NCBI GenBank assembly: GCA_016790175.1
Contig: JAEUPI010000007.1
Coordinates: 1-57,977, forward strand
Reading direction: 5' to 3'
Length of the DNA: 57,977 bases
Origin: Burkholderiaceae bacterium
Lineage (GTDB): Bacteria > Pseudomonadota > Gammaproteobacteria > Burkholderiales > Burkholderiaceae_C
Position numbers and translations under genes: made by a program. Positions 9,575 to 18,177 of this stretch are shown here, piece by piece. Below the pieces are notes generated by a model that saw nothing but the letters and a program-made list of their open reading frames with translations, made no database searches and was not told the origin of the DNA. How positions within the stretch are numbered: position 1 is the stretch's first letter; each line of letters opens with the position of its first letter.

Positions 9575-10996
9575 TCAATGGCCGGCGCCGGCGTCGTCGG
9601 CCGCGGTGGCCGAGATCGCCGCGGCAGCGGCCAGGCCGGGCTTGCCGATCAGCGCCATGTCCAGATCGGCCTGCGCGATCCAGAAGTCGCGCAGCGCATC
9701 GATGGCGGCGTTGACGCTCGCGATCTGCGAGCGGGCGTCGGCCAACAGCTCGAACACGCCGATCAGCATGCCGTTGTAGCGCAGCAGGTTCTCTTCCGAG
9801 ATGCGCTGCCGCAGCGGCACGACCTCGTCGCGCTGATGCTGCGCGATGTCCCAGGCCGAGCGATAGGCGCCATAGGCCTCGCGCACCTCGGAACGGGCGT
9901 TGACGGCGAGCTCGGCCGCGCGATGAACGGCCTGCATGTAGACGCTTTCGGCCCTGGCCACGCGGGCGTCGCCCCAGTCGAACAGCGGCAGCTCGAACCC
10001 GATCTCCCAGCCCCTGCGCGTGGGCGCCTCGTTGGAGCTTTCGTGCAGCAGGCCCAGCTCGAGCACGTTGACGAATCGCGTCGTCCGCGTCAGGCCCAGG
10101 TTACGCGCGGTTTGCTCCACGGCGAGCCGGGCGCCTTGCACGTCGAGCCGCTGAGCCATGGCCAGGCGTTCGATGTCGGGCTGATCGCGCGGCGAGGCGG
10201 GCAGGTCGGGCAGACGCTCGGGCAGGCGGAAGTCGGTTTGCTCGCCCCACAGGCCCATCAGCCGCGTCAAGCGCTCGCGCGTGCTGCGTTGCAGCTGGGC
10301 TGCGCGCGCGACATTGAGCGCCGCATCGGCATAGAAGGCCTGCTCGCGCGAGTGCTGCAGCTTGTTGAAGTTGCCCACCGCGGCCATGCGACGGGCCAGC
10401 TCGGCGCCGGCCTCTGCGGCCTGCATCACCTGGCGCGTGTAGCGCACGGTCTCCTCGGCGGCCACGGCCATGATCCAGGCCTTTCGTGTGTCGGCCGCGA
10501 GCGAAAGCACGTTCGTCGCGGCCAGGCCCTGCACCTGCGCGAAGCGGCGAGACTCCACCTGCCGGCGCATCGGCAACGCGATCAGATGGGCCAGGTTGAA
10601 GTGAAGGCCGAATTCGCGCTCGACCTCATCGCCGCGGGTGAAGCGCCCGAAGCCGATGCCGGGGTTGGGCAATCGCCCGGCCTGCACCCAATCGGCCTCG
10701 GCAATGCCGAGCTCGTGCAACGCCGCCTGCAGGCCGCGGTTGTTCAGCAGTGCGATCTGCACGGCCGCGTCGACGGCCAGCGGCTGGGCCAGCAGCGCCG
10801 ATACGCGACGCTCGATGCGTTCGCGGTCGGCCTCGGAGCGCGCCACGTCCACCTCCATGCCGAGGTGGTCCTTCGCGCTGCGCTGCACCGGTGCGATGCC
10901 GCCGTCGGCGCTGAAGCCGGCGCAACCGGCAACGAGCATGGTGGCTGCGAACCCCAGCACGATCCGTGGCCACAGACGACCTTGTATGAGGTCCAT
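9575..10996 (-). CDS. TolC-family outer-membrane efflux lipoprotein
   Basis: Outer-membrane factor, 473 aa. The N-terminal signal ends in a lipobox (MLVAGC, Cys at about residue 25), so it is probably lipid-anchored. The rest shows the OEP repeat of long amphipathic helices (for example LNVARAAQLQRSTRERLTRL) and short beta segments. It belongs to the copper block but differs from the CusC gene further along, so the block has two outer-membrane factors. It may pair with another pump or serve as an alternative channel; no dedicated pump adjoins it here. It starts 9 nt after the preceding small exported protein gene. Confidence 0.82.
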   Translation of the reverse strand: MDLIQGRLWPRIVLGFAATMLVAGCAGFSADGGIAPVQRSAKDHLGMEVDVARSEADRERIERRVSALLAQPLAVDAAVQIALLNNRGLQAALHELGIAEADWVQAGRLPNPGIGFGRFTRGDEVEREFGLHFNLAHLIALPMRRQVESRRFAQVQGLAATNVLSLAADTRKAWIMAVAAEETVRYTRQVMQAAEAGAELARRMAAVGNFNKLQHSREQAFYADAALNVARAAQLQRSTRERLTRLMGLWGEQTDFRLPERLPDLPASPRDQPDIERLAMAQRLDVQGARLAVEQTARNLGLTRTTRFVNVLELGLLHESSNEAPTRRGWEIGFELPLFDWGDARVARAESVYMQAVHRAAELAVNARSEVREAYGAYRSAWDIAQHQRDEVVPLRQRISEENLLRYNGMLIGVFELLADARSQIASVNAAIDALRDFWIAQADLDMALIGKPGLAAAAAISATAADDAGAGH

Positions 10997-11005
10997 GCGG
11001 CCTCC

Positions 11006-11374
11006 TCAATGTCGATGGACCGGTGCCGATGCCGGCGCCGCCGGATTCGCCGCAGCGGCGGACCCGGGTGTGGCGGGTCTGGGCGCGGATGGCGCAGCGG
11101 CAGCCGGCGCAGCCGTGCCGTCCTGTGCCGCCTCACGAGCGTAGGACCGCCAGCCACCGATGCGCTTGACGGTCTCGTTGGCCTCTCGCCAGGGCACAGC
11201 CGGTCCGTCGTTGATGCGGCGATAGCCTTCGAAGGCCGAGCGGTGGGTGAGCGGTCGGGTCGCCGCTTGTGCATCGAGCGGGTCGGGCATAGCGGCCAGG
11301 GCCGGCGCCGCGGCAAGAGCCAACGGGGCCAGCAGGGCCAGCAGGGCCGGGCAGTCAGGCAGGCGTTTAGTCAT
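11006..11374 (-). CDS. small exported protein, unknown function
   Basis: 122 aa from ATG 11374 with a clear signal peptide (LLALLAPLALAAAPALAAMP). The central part, HRSAFEGYRRINDGPAVPW then REANETVKRIGGWRSYAREA, is the only conserved-looking block and recurs in short proteins beside cus/cop genes in Burkholderiales (from memory, not checked). The C-terminus is a low-complexity Ala/Pro tail ending APVHRH. Upstream (11375-11508) lies a 134-nt gap with no gene. It is probably co-transcribed with the downstream efflux lipoprotein. Function is not known. Confidence 0.6.
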   Translation of the reverse strand: MTKRLPDCPALLALLAPLALAAAPALAAMPDPLDAQAATRPLTHRSAFEGYRRINDGPAVPWREANETVKRIGGWRSYAREAAQDGTAAPAAAAPSAPRPATPGSAAAANPAAPASAPVHRH

Positions 11375-11508
11375 CGGGTTCTCCGGTTCTGCCGCGCGCG
11401 GGGTTCGACGCCCTGACGCGGCAATGCACCAAGGGGCGCGAACAGGCGCGCCGGCGGGTGCCTCCGCGCGCCGGCATCCGATGCGGCGTGCGGAGTCGCT
11501 CGGGGAAC

Positions 11509-11895
11509 TCAGCGGGGGGGTCGGTACAGGCCGTCGGGCGCGTCGCGCCCGGCGCCGAGGCCGTGACCAGCCTGCGGCGCGGACCGTGGGGTCTCGGCGT
11601 CGAATGCAGCGAAGGCCATCGCCGGCATCGCCACACCGTGGCACACGGCACAAAGGTGGCAGCCCGAGCCGGCCGGCGACGCCGGGTCCTGCGGCGACGG
11701 CGCGCCGGCATCCGGCGCCACGGCCGCGCTGGCCGGGCTGCCGGCGTGCATCGGGCAGGGTGTCGACGCGTCGCCCGCACTCTGCACCGCGGCCGGGCCA
11801 TGCAATGCGCCGCTGCCCAGCATCACCGCATGCGCCATGCCGCGAAGCGGCAACAGCGCCACGCACAGCCAGATCAGCAAGACGCCGCGTCGCAT
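11509..11895 (-). CDS. small Cys-rich exported protein (DUF2946-like)
   Basis: 128 aa from ATG 11895, chosen because a signal peptide follows at once (VLLIWLCVALLPLRGMAHA). The mature part has PCPMHAGS and a Cys cluster CHLCAVCHGVAMPAM, the pattern of DUF2946-type proteins frequent in metal-resistance loci. It is the first gene of the minus-strand metal block and is divergent from argB, so the promoter of the block probably lies between 11896 and 12017, although no clear operator (for example a MerR/CueR dyad) is seen. Copper binding is inferred from the Cys/His/Met motif and location. Confidence 0.65.
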   Translation of the reverse strand: MRRGVLLIWLCVALLPLRGMAHAVMLGSGALHGPAAVQSAGDASTPCPMHAGSPASAAVAPDAGAPSPQDPASPAGSGCHLCAVCHGVAMPAMAFAAFDAETPRSAPQAGHGLGAGRDAPDGLYRPPR

Positions 11896-11975
11896 GGTGG
11901 ATCGCAGTATAGGCACGCCCGGTTGGCTCTGCTGACGCCGCGCCGTCTCCCGGCCATCGGGCGCAGCCGCGTGCC

Positions 11976-11981
11976 TACAAT
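11976..11981 (+). promoter_or_regulatory. possible -10 box (TACAAT) of argB
   Basis: TACAAT lies 36 nt before the argB start in the divergent region. No good -35 hexamer is seen at 16-18 nt, so this is only a candidate. Confidence 0.25.
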
Positions 11982-12017
11982 GCCGCGCCAACGCCACCCC
12001 AGTCGCCCGAGATCCGC

Positions 12018-12932
12018 ATGAGCAGCACGCCCAGCGCCGCGCACCCCGACCTCGGCAGGATCACGCCGCGCGAGAAGGCCGAGATCCTGGCCCAGGCGCT
12101 GCCGTACATCAGAAAGTTCCACGGCAAGACCATCGTCATCAAGTACGGCGGCAACGCGATGACCGACCCCGCGCTGCAGCAGGACTTCGCCGAAGACGTG
12201 GTGCTGCTCAAGCTGGTGGGTCTGAACCCGGTGGTGGTGCACGGCGGCGGCCCGCAGATCGAAGAGGCGCTCGGCCGCCTGGGCAAGAAGGGCACCTTCA
12301 TCCAGGGCATGCGCGTGACCGATGAAGAGACGATGGAAGTCGTCGAATGGGTGCTCGCCGGCGAGGTGCAGCAGGACATCGTCGGCCTCATCAACCATGC
12401 CGGCGGCAAGGCGGTGGGCTTGACCGGGCGCGATGGAGGCCTGGTTCGCGCACGCAAGCTGAAGATGATGGACAAGGACGACCCCACGAAGGAGCACGAC
12501 GTGGGACAGGTCGGCGACATCGTCGCCATCGACCCGAGCGTGGTGCGTGCCCTGCAGGACGACCAGTTCATCCCGGTGATCAGCCCGATCGGCTTCGGCG
12601 AGCACAACGAGAGCTACAACATCAACGCCGACGTGGTGGCCGGCAAGCTGGCCGAGGTGCTCAAGGCCGAGAAGCTGGTGCTGCTCACCAACACGCCGGG
12701 CGTGCTCGACAAGAACGGCAAGCTGCTGACCGACCTGTCGGCCCGCGAGATCGACGAACTCTTTGCCGACGGCACGCTCTCGGGCGGCATGCTGCCCAAG
12801 ATCTCGAGTGCGCTCGATGCCGCCAAGAGCGGCGTCAACGCGGTGCACATCATCGACGGCCGGGTGCCACACGCGATGCTGCTGGAGATCCTGAGCGACC
12901 AGGCCTACGGCACGATGATCAGATCACATTGA
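12018..12932 (+). CDS. argB: acetylglutamate kinase
   Basis: Second step of arginine synthesis: phosphorylates N-acetylglutamate with ATP in the cytoplasm. 304 aa, usual length. Amino-acid-kinase fold with [11 protein letters not shown] (N-terminal Lys and Gly-rich loop, about residues 36-46), [10 protein letters not shown], the acetylglutamate-binding segment and the C-terminal LSGGMLPKI with the catalytic Lys. The last four bases overlap the start of the next gene. argJ, another step of the pathway, is also in this window (48635) but is not in the same operon. Confidence 0.96.
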   Translation: MSSTPSAAHPDLGRITPREKAEILAQALPYIRKFHGKTIVIKYGGNAMTDPALQQDFAEDVVLLKLVGLNPVVVHGGGPQIEEALGRLGKKGTFIQGMRVTDEETMEVVEWVLAGEVQQDIVGLINHAGGKAVGLTGRDGGLVRARKLKMMDKDDPTKEHDVGQVGDIVAIDPSVVRALQDDQFIPVISPIGFGEHNESYNINADVVAGKLAEVLKAEKLVLLTNTPGVLDKNGKLLTDLSAREIDELFADGTLSGGMLPKISSALDAAKSGVNAVHIIDGRVPHAMLLEILSDQAYGTMIRSH

Positions 12933-13603
12933 TCTGGCTGTTCGATCTCGACGACACGCTGCACGACGCCGCGCGGGCGTCGATGCCGGGCATCCACGAG
13001 GCGATGGGCGCCTACATGGAGCGCGAACTGCAGCTCACACGCGCACAGGCCGACGCGTTGCGCCGGCGGTACTGGCTGCGTTACGGCGCCACGCTGCTCG
13101 GCCTGGTGCGACATCATGGCGTGAAGGCGGCGCACTTCCTGCACGACACGCACCGCCTGCCCGGGCTGGAAGAGCGCGTCAGCGGCCATCGTCATGATTT
13201 CGCTGCGATTCGCCGACTGCGCGGCACGCGGCTGATACTGACCAACGCACCGCGCGCCTATGCCGAGCGTGTGCTCGGCGCGCTGCGCATCACGCACCTG
13301 TTCGACGCCGTGATCTCGGTGGAAGACATGGTGATGTTCGGCCACATCCGGCCGAAACCCGACGCACGCATGCTGCGCGCACTCGTGGCACGGCTGCGCG
13401 TGCCGGCCGCACGCTGCGTGCTGGTGGAGGACACCTTGGTGCACCAGAAGTCGGCACGCGCCGTCGGCATGCGAACGGTGTGGATGCGGCGCTACGCGGC
13501 GCGCCGCTCGGGCACGCCGGTGCGCCCGCGTGCCGGCCGGCCCGCCTACGTGGACCGGCAGGTGCTCGCCCTGCGCCAACTGCAGCGGCGGCCACCCCGC
13601 TGA
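12929..13603 (+). CDS. HAD-superfamily hydrolase (pyrimidine 5'-nucleotidase type)
   Basis: Cytoplasmic phosphatase of the HAD family, probably acting on pyrimidine nucleotides or similar phosphates. 224 aa. The start is TTG at 12929, which overlaps the argB stop (TTGA) and places the DxDxT nucleophile motif, [11 protein letters not shown], at residues 3-13. No upstream ATG fits. Later motifs: ILTNAP (motif II Thr/Asn), the Lys of [10 protein letters not shown], and VLVEDT (motif IV acid). The C-terminus is Arg-rich. Coupling to argB is by overlap only; no role in arginine synthesis is implied. Confidence 0.85.
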   Translation: MIWLFDLDDTLHDAARASMPGIHEAMGAYMERELQLTRAQADALRRRYWLRYGATLLGLVRHHGVKAAHFLHDTHRLPGLEERVSGHRHDFAAIRRLRGTRLILTNAPRAYAERVLGALRITHLFDAVISVEDMVMFGHIRPKPDARMLRALVARLRVPAARCVLVEDTLVHQKSARAVGMRTVWMRRYAARRSGTPVRPRAGRPAYVDRQVLALRQLQRRPPR

Positions 13604-13710
13604 GCGCGCGCACAGGTTCGGCCGTGCCGGCCTTCCCGCCGCGGGGGTCAGGCAAAGTCGCGCAGTCACAATGGCTCGAAGCTTCGTTCCACCTCGTGGA
13701 CGGGCCGTTG

Positions 13711-13728
13711 TTCAGTAAGTGTTTACCT
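13711..13728. promoter_or_regulatory. putative palindromic operator before slmA
   Basis: CAGTAAGTGTTTACCTG (13713-13729) holds an inverted repeat GTAA-N4-TTAC about 60-75 nt before slmA. TetR-family regulators bind such dyads, so autoregulation is possible. The rest of 13604-13788 shows no gene. Confidence 0.35.
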
Positions 13729-13788
13729 GCCCCCGGGGCGATTTGCCGCCTATGACAGAATGCCCCGCCTGACCCCGCTGATGCCCAG

Positions 13789-14484
13789 ATGGCCCCGATG
13801 AGCGACCCCTCCGACAACGACATCAGCGCCGAGGCCACCAGCAGCGGAGTCGATGCCGAGGTGGCCCAGACCGAAGCCGCACCAGGCAAGGCCGCCGCGA
13901 CCCGCAAACGCCCGAAGCCGGGCGAGCGCCGTGTGCAGATCCTGCAGACGCTGGCGGGCATGCTGGAGCAGCCGGGCGCCGAGCGCATCACCACCGCCGC
14001 GCTCGCCGCCAAGCTCGACGTGAGCGAGGCGGCGCTGTATCGCCACTTCGCGAGCAAGGCCCAGATGTTCGAGGGCCTGATCGAGTTCATCGAGAGCAGC
14101 GTGTTCACGCTGGTCAACCAGATCACCGAGCGCGAGACCTCGGGCGCCGCGCAGGCGCAGCGAATCGTTGCGCTGATCCTGCAGTTCGGCGAGAAGAACC
14201 CGGGCATGGTGCGGGTGATGGTGGGCGATGCGCTGGTGTTCGAGCACGAGCGGCTGACGGTGCGCATGAACCAGTTCTTCGACCGCGTGGAGTCGCAGTT
14301 GCGCCAGAGCCTGCGCCAGGCGGCCGAGCAGGCCGGCTCGATGACGCCGACGGTCGATGCCGGCGCACTGGCCTCGGTGCTCACCGCCTACGTGGTGGGG
14401 CGGTTGCAGCGTTACGCCCGCTCGGGCTTCAAGCGCGGACCCACGGAGCACATGGACGCAGCGCTGCAGCGCCTGACGGCCTGA
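13789..14484 (+). CDS. slmA: nucleoid occlusion factor SlmA (TetR family)
   Basis: TetR-type DNA-binding protein that blocks FtsZ assembly over the nucleoid. 231 aa from 13789 (MAPMSD; an alternative ATG lies at 13798). An acidic N-terminal tail of about 40 residues precedes the HTH domain: RRVQILQTLAGMLEQPGAER then ITTAALAAKLDVSEAALYRH, with YRHFASKAQMFEGLIEFIE typical of SlmA. The C-terminal ligand domain is complete. The gene stands between a HAD gene and pdeM. SlmA is favoured over a generic TetR regulator by the HTH sequence and the betaproteobacterial context. Confidence 0.85.
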   Translation: MAPMSDPSDNDISAEATSSGVDAEVAQTEAAPGKAAATRKRPKPGERRVQILQTLAGMLEQPGAERITTAALAAKLDVSEAALYRHFASKAQMFEGLIEFIESSVFTLVNQITERETSGAAQAQRIVALILQFGEKNPGMVRVMVGDALVFEHERLTVRMNQFFDRVESQLRQSLRQAAEQAGSMTPTVDAGALASVLTAYVVGRLQRYARSGFKRGPTEHMDAALQRLTA

Positions 14485-14518
14485 GCCACTCGCTCCGTTC
14501 CCGCGGGGGTCGTTCACG

Positions 14519-15169
14519 ATGCACAGCGTCGAGGTCGGCGGCGCATGGCTGCAGTTGCTGGCCGAACGCGCTGCATTCATGGCCGACGAGGGCACGCTGC
14601 TCGTGGCCGACATACACGTGGGCAAGGACGCATCGTTCCGCGGCCTTGGAGTGCCGGTGCCGCCCGGTGCCACCGAGTCGACGCTCGACCGGCTGAGCCG
14701 CGTCGTCGGCGACACGCAGGCCCGGCGGCTGGTGGTGCTCGGCGACTTCTGGCATTCGTCGCGGTCGCGTGCACCGGAGGTGCTGGCCGCGCTCGCGAAC
14801 TGGCGCGAGCGTCATGCCGCGCTCCAGGTCACGCTGGTGCGCGGCAACCACGATCAACGCGCCGGCGATCCGCCGGCCGGGCTCGGCATTCGAGCCTGCG
14901 ACGCTCCGCTGGCGCTGGGGCCGTACCGGCTGGTTCACGAGCCTGAGACGTTGCCGCAAGACGAGGGCTACGTGCTGGCCGGGCATGTGCACCCATGCGT
15001 CGTCGTCGGCGGGCGCGGCTTCGATCGGCTGCGTCTGCCTTGTTTTCATTTCGGCGAGCGGGTCGGCGTGTTGCCGGCGTTCGGCGAATTCACCGGCGGG
15101 CATGTGTTGCCGCGCGAGCCGGGCGACCGGGTCTTCGCCGTCGCCGACGGCAGATTGCATGCCGTCTAA
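14519..15169 (+). CDS. pdeM: PdeM-like metallophosphoesterase
   Basis: Calcineurin-like phosphoesterase of the ligase-associated DNA damage response family. 216 aa. The metal-binding motifs are in order: VADIHVGKD (about residues 29-37), VLGDFWHSS, VRGNHDQR and AGHVHP. Such proteins are usually encoded beside an Lhr-like helicase, an exonuclease and an ATP-dependent ligase. None of those is in this window, so the gene is alone here, 12 nt before the DUF815 ATPase gene. A nuclease/phosphodiesterase activity is known for the family; the role here is inferred. Confidence 0.8.
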   Translation: MHSVEVGGAWLQLLAERAAFMADEGTLLVADIHVGKDASFRGLGVPVPPGATESTLDRLSRVVGDTQARRLVVLGDFWHSSRSRAPEVLAALANWRERHAALQVTLVRGNHDQRAGDPPAGLGIRACDAPLALGPYRLVHEPETLPQDEGYVLAGHVHPCVVVGGRGFDRLRLPCFHFGERVGVLPAFGEFTGGHVLPREPGDRVFAVADGRLHAV

Positions 15170-15181
15170 ACTGACTGCGAC

Positions 15182-16108
15182 ATGAACGACGCCGTGAACC
15201 GATTGATCGACCGCGCCGATGCCTTGCTCGCGCGCATCGAAGCCGTGCTGCCGCATCCGCCCGTCGCACCCGATTGGCAGGCCGCGGTGGCCTTCCGCTA
15301 TCGCCGCCGCGCATCGGGTGCCGTGCTGGAGCCGGTGCGGCATGTCTCCAAGATCAAGCTCGGCGACTTGAAGGAGATCGATCGCCAGATGGAGCGGCTG
15401 CGCCGCAACACCGAGCAGTTCGTCGCCGGACGGCCCGCCAACAACGTGCTGCTCACCGGCGCACGCGGCACCGGCAAGAGCTCGCTGATCAAGGCGTGCC
15501 TGAACGAATACGCGGCGCAGGGCCTGCGGCTGATCGAGGTCGACAAGACCGACCTGGTCGACCTGCCCGATCTGGTGGACCTGGTGGCCTCGCGGCCCGA
15601 GCGCTTCGTGGTGTTCTGCGACGACCTGAGCTTCGACGAGGGCGAACCCGGCTACAAGGCCTTGAAGTCGGTGCTCGATGGTTCGGTGGCGGCCACCAGC
15701 GACAACCTGCTGATCTACGCCACCAGCAACCGCCGCCACCTGCTGCCCGAGTACATGAAGGAGAACCTGACCTATCAGCACACCGAGGACGGCGAGGTCC
15801 ATCCGGGCGAGGTGGTGGAAGAGAAGATCTCGCTGTCCGAGCGCTTCGGACTGTGGTTGAGCTTCTACCCGTTCAGCCAGGACGAGTACCTCGCGATCGT
15901 GGCGCAGTGGTTGCGCGCGTTCGGGGTCGTCGACGCGCAGATCGCCCCTGCGCAGAAGGAATCGCTGGTGTGGGCGCTCGAACGCGGGTCGCGTTCGGGG
16001 CGGGTGGCCTGGCAGTTCGCGCGCGACTACGCTGGGCGGAGCGCCGGTGCCGAAGGCATGCGAAGCACGGCTTCGCAAGGCGCGGCCGTGGACGAACGGG
16101 CGAAGTGA
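15182..16108 (+). CDS. DUF815-family AAA ATPase
   Basis: 308 aa P-loop protein. Walker A GARGTGKSSLI lies near residue 97-107 and Walker B VVFCDDLSFDEGE near 143-155; an arginine-bearing C-terminal lid follows (SGRVAWQFARDYAG). DUF815 proteins are conserved in Burkholderiales and often precede mutT, as here. Their biochemical role is not established. The stop overlaps the GTG start of mutT (GTGA), so the two are translationally coupled. Confidence 0.85.
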   Translation: MNDAVNRLIDRADALLARIEAVLPHPPVAPDWQAAVAFRYRRRASGAVLEPVRHVSKIKLGDLKEIDRQMERLRRNTEQFVAGRPANNVLLTGARGTGKSSLIKACLNEYAAQGLRLIEVDKTDLVDLPDLVDLVASRPERFVVFCDDLSFDEGEPGYKALKSVLDGSVAATSDNLLIYATSNRRHLLPEYMKENLTYQHTEDGEVHPGEVVEEKISLSERFGLWLSFYPFSQDEYLAIVAQWLRAFGVVDAQIAPAQKESLVWALERGSRSGRVAWQFARDYAGRSAGAEGMRSTASQGAAVDERAK

Positions 16109-16548
16109 GCGATCTGCGCCGTCCGGTGGACGTCGCGGTGGGCGTCCTGATCCGCCCTGACGGCCGTTTCCTGCTTACCAGCCGGCCCGAGGGCAAGGTC
16201 TATGCCGGCTACTGGGAATTCCCCGGCGGCAAGGTCGAGCCGGGCGAGAGCATCGAGGCCGCGTTGCGCCGCGAACTGCACGAGGAACTGGGCATCACGA
16301 TCGGCACGTCGGAGGCCTGGAAGGAGGAGCTGGTCGACTATCCGCATGCGCTTGTCCGGCTGCATTTCCGCAAGGTCTTTCAATGGCAAGGCGAGTTCCA
16401 GATGCGCGAGGGCCAAGCGATGGTCTGGGAGAGCTTGCCCGTGTTATGCGCCCCGGTGCTGCCCGGGACGCTGCCGGTCCTGCGCTGGTTTGCCGCCGAG
16501 CGTGGGCATGTGGGCGCCACGCACACGGGTGACGAGGGCAGGGCTTAG
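16105..16548 (+). CDS. mutT: MutT-like Nudix hydrolase (8-oxo-dGTP diphosphatase)
   Basis: Cleans the nucleotide pool by hydrolysing 8-oxo-dGTP to the monophosphate. 147 aa. The start GTG at 16105 overlaps the DUF815 stop. The Nudix box GGKVEPGESIEAALRRELHE continuing ELGI fits GX5EX7REUXEEXGU exactly. RPVDVAVGVLIRPDGRFLLTS gives the first strands of the fold. The end ERGHVGATHTGDEGRA is probably a flexible tail. The symbol rests on the Nudix box and the usual DUF815-mutT pairing. Confidence 0.88.
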   Translation: MSDLRRPVDVAVGVLIRPDGRFLLTSRPEGKVYAGYWEFPGGKVEPGESIEAALRRELHEELGITIGTSEAWKEELVDYPHALVRLHFRKVFQWQGEFQMREGQAMVWESLPVLCAPVLPGTLPVLRWFAAERGHVGATHTGDEGRA

Positions 16549-16575
16549 ACTGCCCGGAGCGCCGCAGGGGCAAAC

Positions 16576-16965
16576 ATGGACTGGCTCGACGAGGTGAAAT
16601 GGGACCGTGACGGCTTGGTGCCGGTGATCGCGCAGGAGCGCGGCAGCAACCACGTACTGATGTTTGCGTACATGAACCGCCAAGCGCTGGCCCGCACGGC
16701 CGAGCTGGGCCAGGCGGTGTACTGGAGCCGATCGCGCGCCAGGCTTTGGCACAAGGGCGAGGAGTCGGGGCACTTCCAGCAGGTGCACGAGATCCGGCTC
16801 GACTGCGACAACGATGTCGTGTTGCTCAGCATCACGCAGCTCGGGCACGAGCCCGGCATCGCCTGCCACACCGGGAGGCACTCGTGCTTCTTCCGGCGTT
16901 ACGAGAACGGGCAGTGGAAAACCGTGGAGCCGATCTTGAAAGATCCGGCTTCGATCTACAGGTAG
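16576..16965 (+). CDS. hisI: phosphoribosyl-AMP cyclohydrolase
   Basis: Third step of histidine synthesis: opens the purine ring of PR-AMP; cytoplasmic, zinc- and magnesium-dependent. 129 aa, the single-domain form. Motifs: [29 protein letters not shown], the Asp-rich [10 protein letters not shown] (metal site) and [14 protein letters not shown] (zinc Cys). The next gene, hisE, does the preceding step and starts 6 nt later, so the two form the separate hisI-hisE pair seen in betaproteobacteria instead of the fused enterobacterial hisIE. Confidence 0.96.
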   Translation: MDWLDEVKWDRDGLVPVIAQERGSNHVLMFAYMNRQALARTAELGQAVYWSRSRARLWHKGEESGHFQQVHEIRLDCDNDVVLLSITQLGHEPGIACHTGRHSCFFRRYENGQWKTVEPILKDPASIYR

Positions 16966-16971
16966 GGCGCC

Positions 16972-17334
16972 ATGGCTGCGGGTGAGACTTCGGGCAACGA
17001 CGTGCTGGCGCGCCTGGCGGCGGTGGTTGCCTCTCGCCGTGGCGGCAATCCCGACCAGAGCTACGTGGCGCGGCTGTTCAGCAAGGGCCCCGACGCGATC
17101 CTGAAGAAGATAGGCGAAGAGGCCACCGAGACCGTGATGGCCGCCAAGGACGGCGACGGATCTCGCATCGTGGCCGAGATGGCCGATCTGTGGTTCCACT
17201 GCCTGCTCGCGCTCGAGGCCCATGGCCTGAAGCCGCAGGACGTGCTCGACGAACTCGCGCGCCGCGAGGGCCTGTCGGGCCTGGAAGAGTTCGCCCGCCG
17301 CAAGGCGGGGCAACGCGAGAAGGAGGGTCTGTAG
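16972..17334 (+). CDS. hisE: phosphoribosyl-ATP diphosphatase
   Basis: Second step of histidine synthesis: removes pyrophosphate from PR-ATP. 120 aa all-helical MazG-like protein with [20 protein letters not shown] and [13 protein letters not shown] (acidic metal-binding helix), then [17 protein letters not shown]. It is 6 nt after hisI. The stop TAG abuts the ATG of the following membrane protein gene directly, so translation is probably coupled. Confidence 0.95.
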   Translation: MAAGETSGNDVLARLAAVVASRRGGNPDQSYVARLFSKGPDAILKKIGEEATETVMAAKDGDGSRIVAEMADLWFHCLLALEAHGLKPQDVLDELARREGLSGLEEFARRKAGQREKEGL

Positions 17335-17727
17335 ATGAGCGAGTCCTCTGCCACCGTGGTGACGCTGGACCCAGAACGCGAATCGTCGCTGCGCACGATC
17401 GGCCACATCAGCTACGCGCTGCACGCGATCGTTGCCGTCGCCGCGGTGCTGCCGGGCACGCAGGTGAGCGTGCTGCTGCTGCTCGCGGCCTTCGTGCTCG
17501 ATCTCGTGAAGCGCTCCGACGCCGCGGGCACCTGGCAGGAAAGCCATTTCCGCTGGCGCATCCGCAGCGTGATCTTCGCGGCCATCGCCTACGTGGTGAC
17601 GATTCCGCTGTGGCTCCTGCTGGTGCTGCCCGGCTGGATCGCCTGGGGCCTGATCTCGATCTGGTTCCTCTACCGCGTCGCGCGCGGCTGGCTGGCGCTC
17701 AACGACCGCAAGCCGATGCCGGTGTAA
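17335..17727 (+). CDS. DUF4870-like small membrane protein
   Basis: 130 aa inner-membrane protein. Three hydrophobic segments: HISYALHAIVAVAAVLPG, VSVLLLLAAFVLDLV and VIFAAIAYVVTIPLWLLLVL, followed by a further amphipathic helix IAWGLISIWFLYRVARG. The motif ESHFRWRIRSVIFA between helices is typical of DUF4870/YlbE-style proteins in his-tat regions of Burkholderiales. Start ATG directly follows the hisE stop. No function is known. Confidence 0.75.
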   Translation: MSESSATVVTLDPERESSLRTIGHISYALHAIVAVAAVLPGTQVSVLLLLAAFVLDLVKRSDAAGTWQESHFRWRIRSVIFAAIAYVVTIPLWLLLVLPGWIAWGLISIWFLYRVARGWLALNDRKPMPV

Positions 17728-17742
17728 CCCCTGGGGGCCGCG

Positions 17743-18090
17743 ATGACTGCCGATCCGAACTGCATCTTCTGCAAGATCGTCGCCGGGGCGATTCCGGCCA
17801 AGAAGGCCTACGAGGACGACGAGATCCTCGCCTTCCATGACATCAACCCGTGGGCGCCGGTGCACATCCTGATCGTGCCGAAGCGGCATATCGCGAGCAT
17901 GGAAGACATCACCGACGCCCATGCCGGGCTGCTCGGGCGCATGATGGCGCTGTCGCCGCGTCTGATGCGCGAGCTGGGGGTGACCAATGGTTTCCGGCAC
18001 GTGATCAACACCGGCGCCGACGGGCGGCAGGAGGTGCCGCACCTGCATCTGCATGTCATGGGTGGCCCGCGGCCGTGGGCGCGCGGGTGA
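17743..18090 (+). CDS. hinT: histidine triad (HIT) nucleotide-binding protein
   Basis: Cytoplasmic purine nucleoside phosphoramidase of the HinT branch. 115 aa. CIFCKIVAGAIPAKKAYEDD at the N-terminus and the triad HLHLHVMGG near the C-terminus are diagnostic; IVPKRHIASMEDI is the usual central segment. It sits 15 nt after the DUF4870 gene and before tatA, the common arrangement in this order. The physiological substrate is unclear in the whole family. Confidence 0.92.
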   Translation: MTADPNCIFCKIVAGAIPAKKAYEDDEILAFHDINPWAPVHILIVPKRHIASMEDITDAHAGLLGRMMALSPRLMRELGVTNGFRHVINTGADGRQEVPHLHLHVMGGPRPWARG

Positions 18091-18144
18091 ACCATGGGTG
18101 AACGATTGCATCCAATCCCGCTCCGGCCCCAACGGCCCACCGCC

Positions 18145-18150
18145 TAGAAT
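18145..18150 (+). promoter_or_regulatory. possible -10 box (TAGAAT) of tatABC
   Basis: TAGAAT 28 nt before the tatA start in the gap after hinT. The -35 region is poor, so confidence is low. AGGAG at 18166-18170 is the tatA ribosome site. Confidence 0.3.
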
Positions 18151-18177
18151 CGACGCAACGTTTTCAGGAGATCCATC

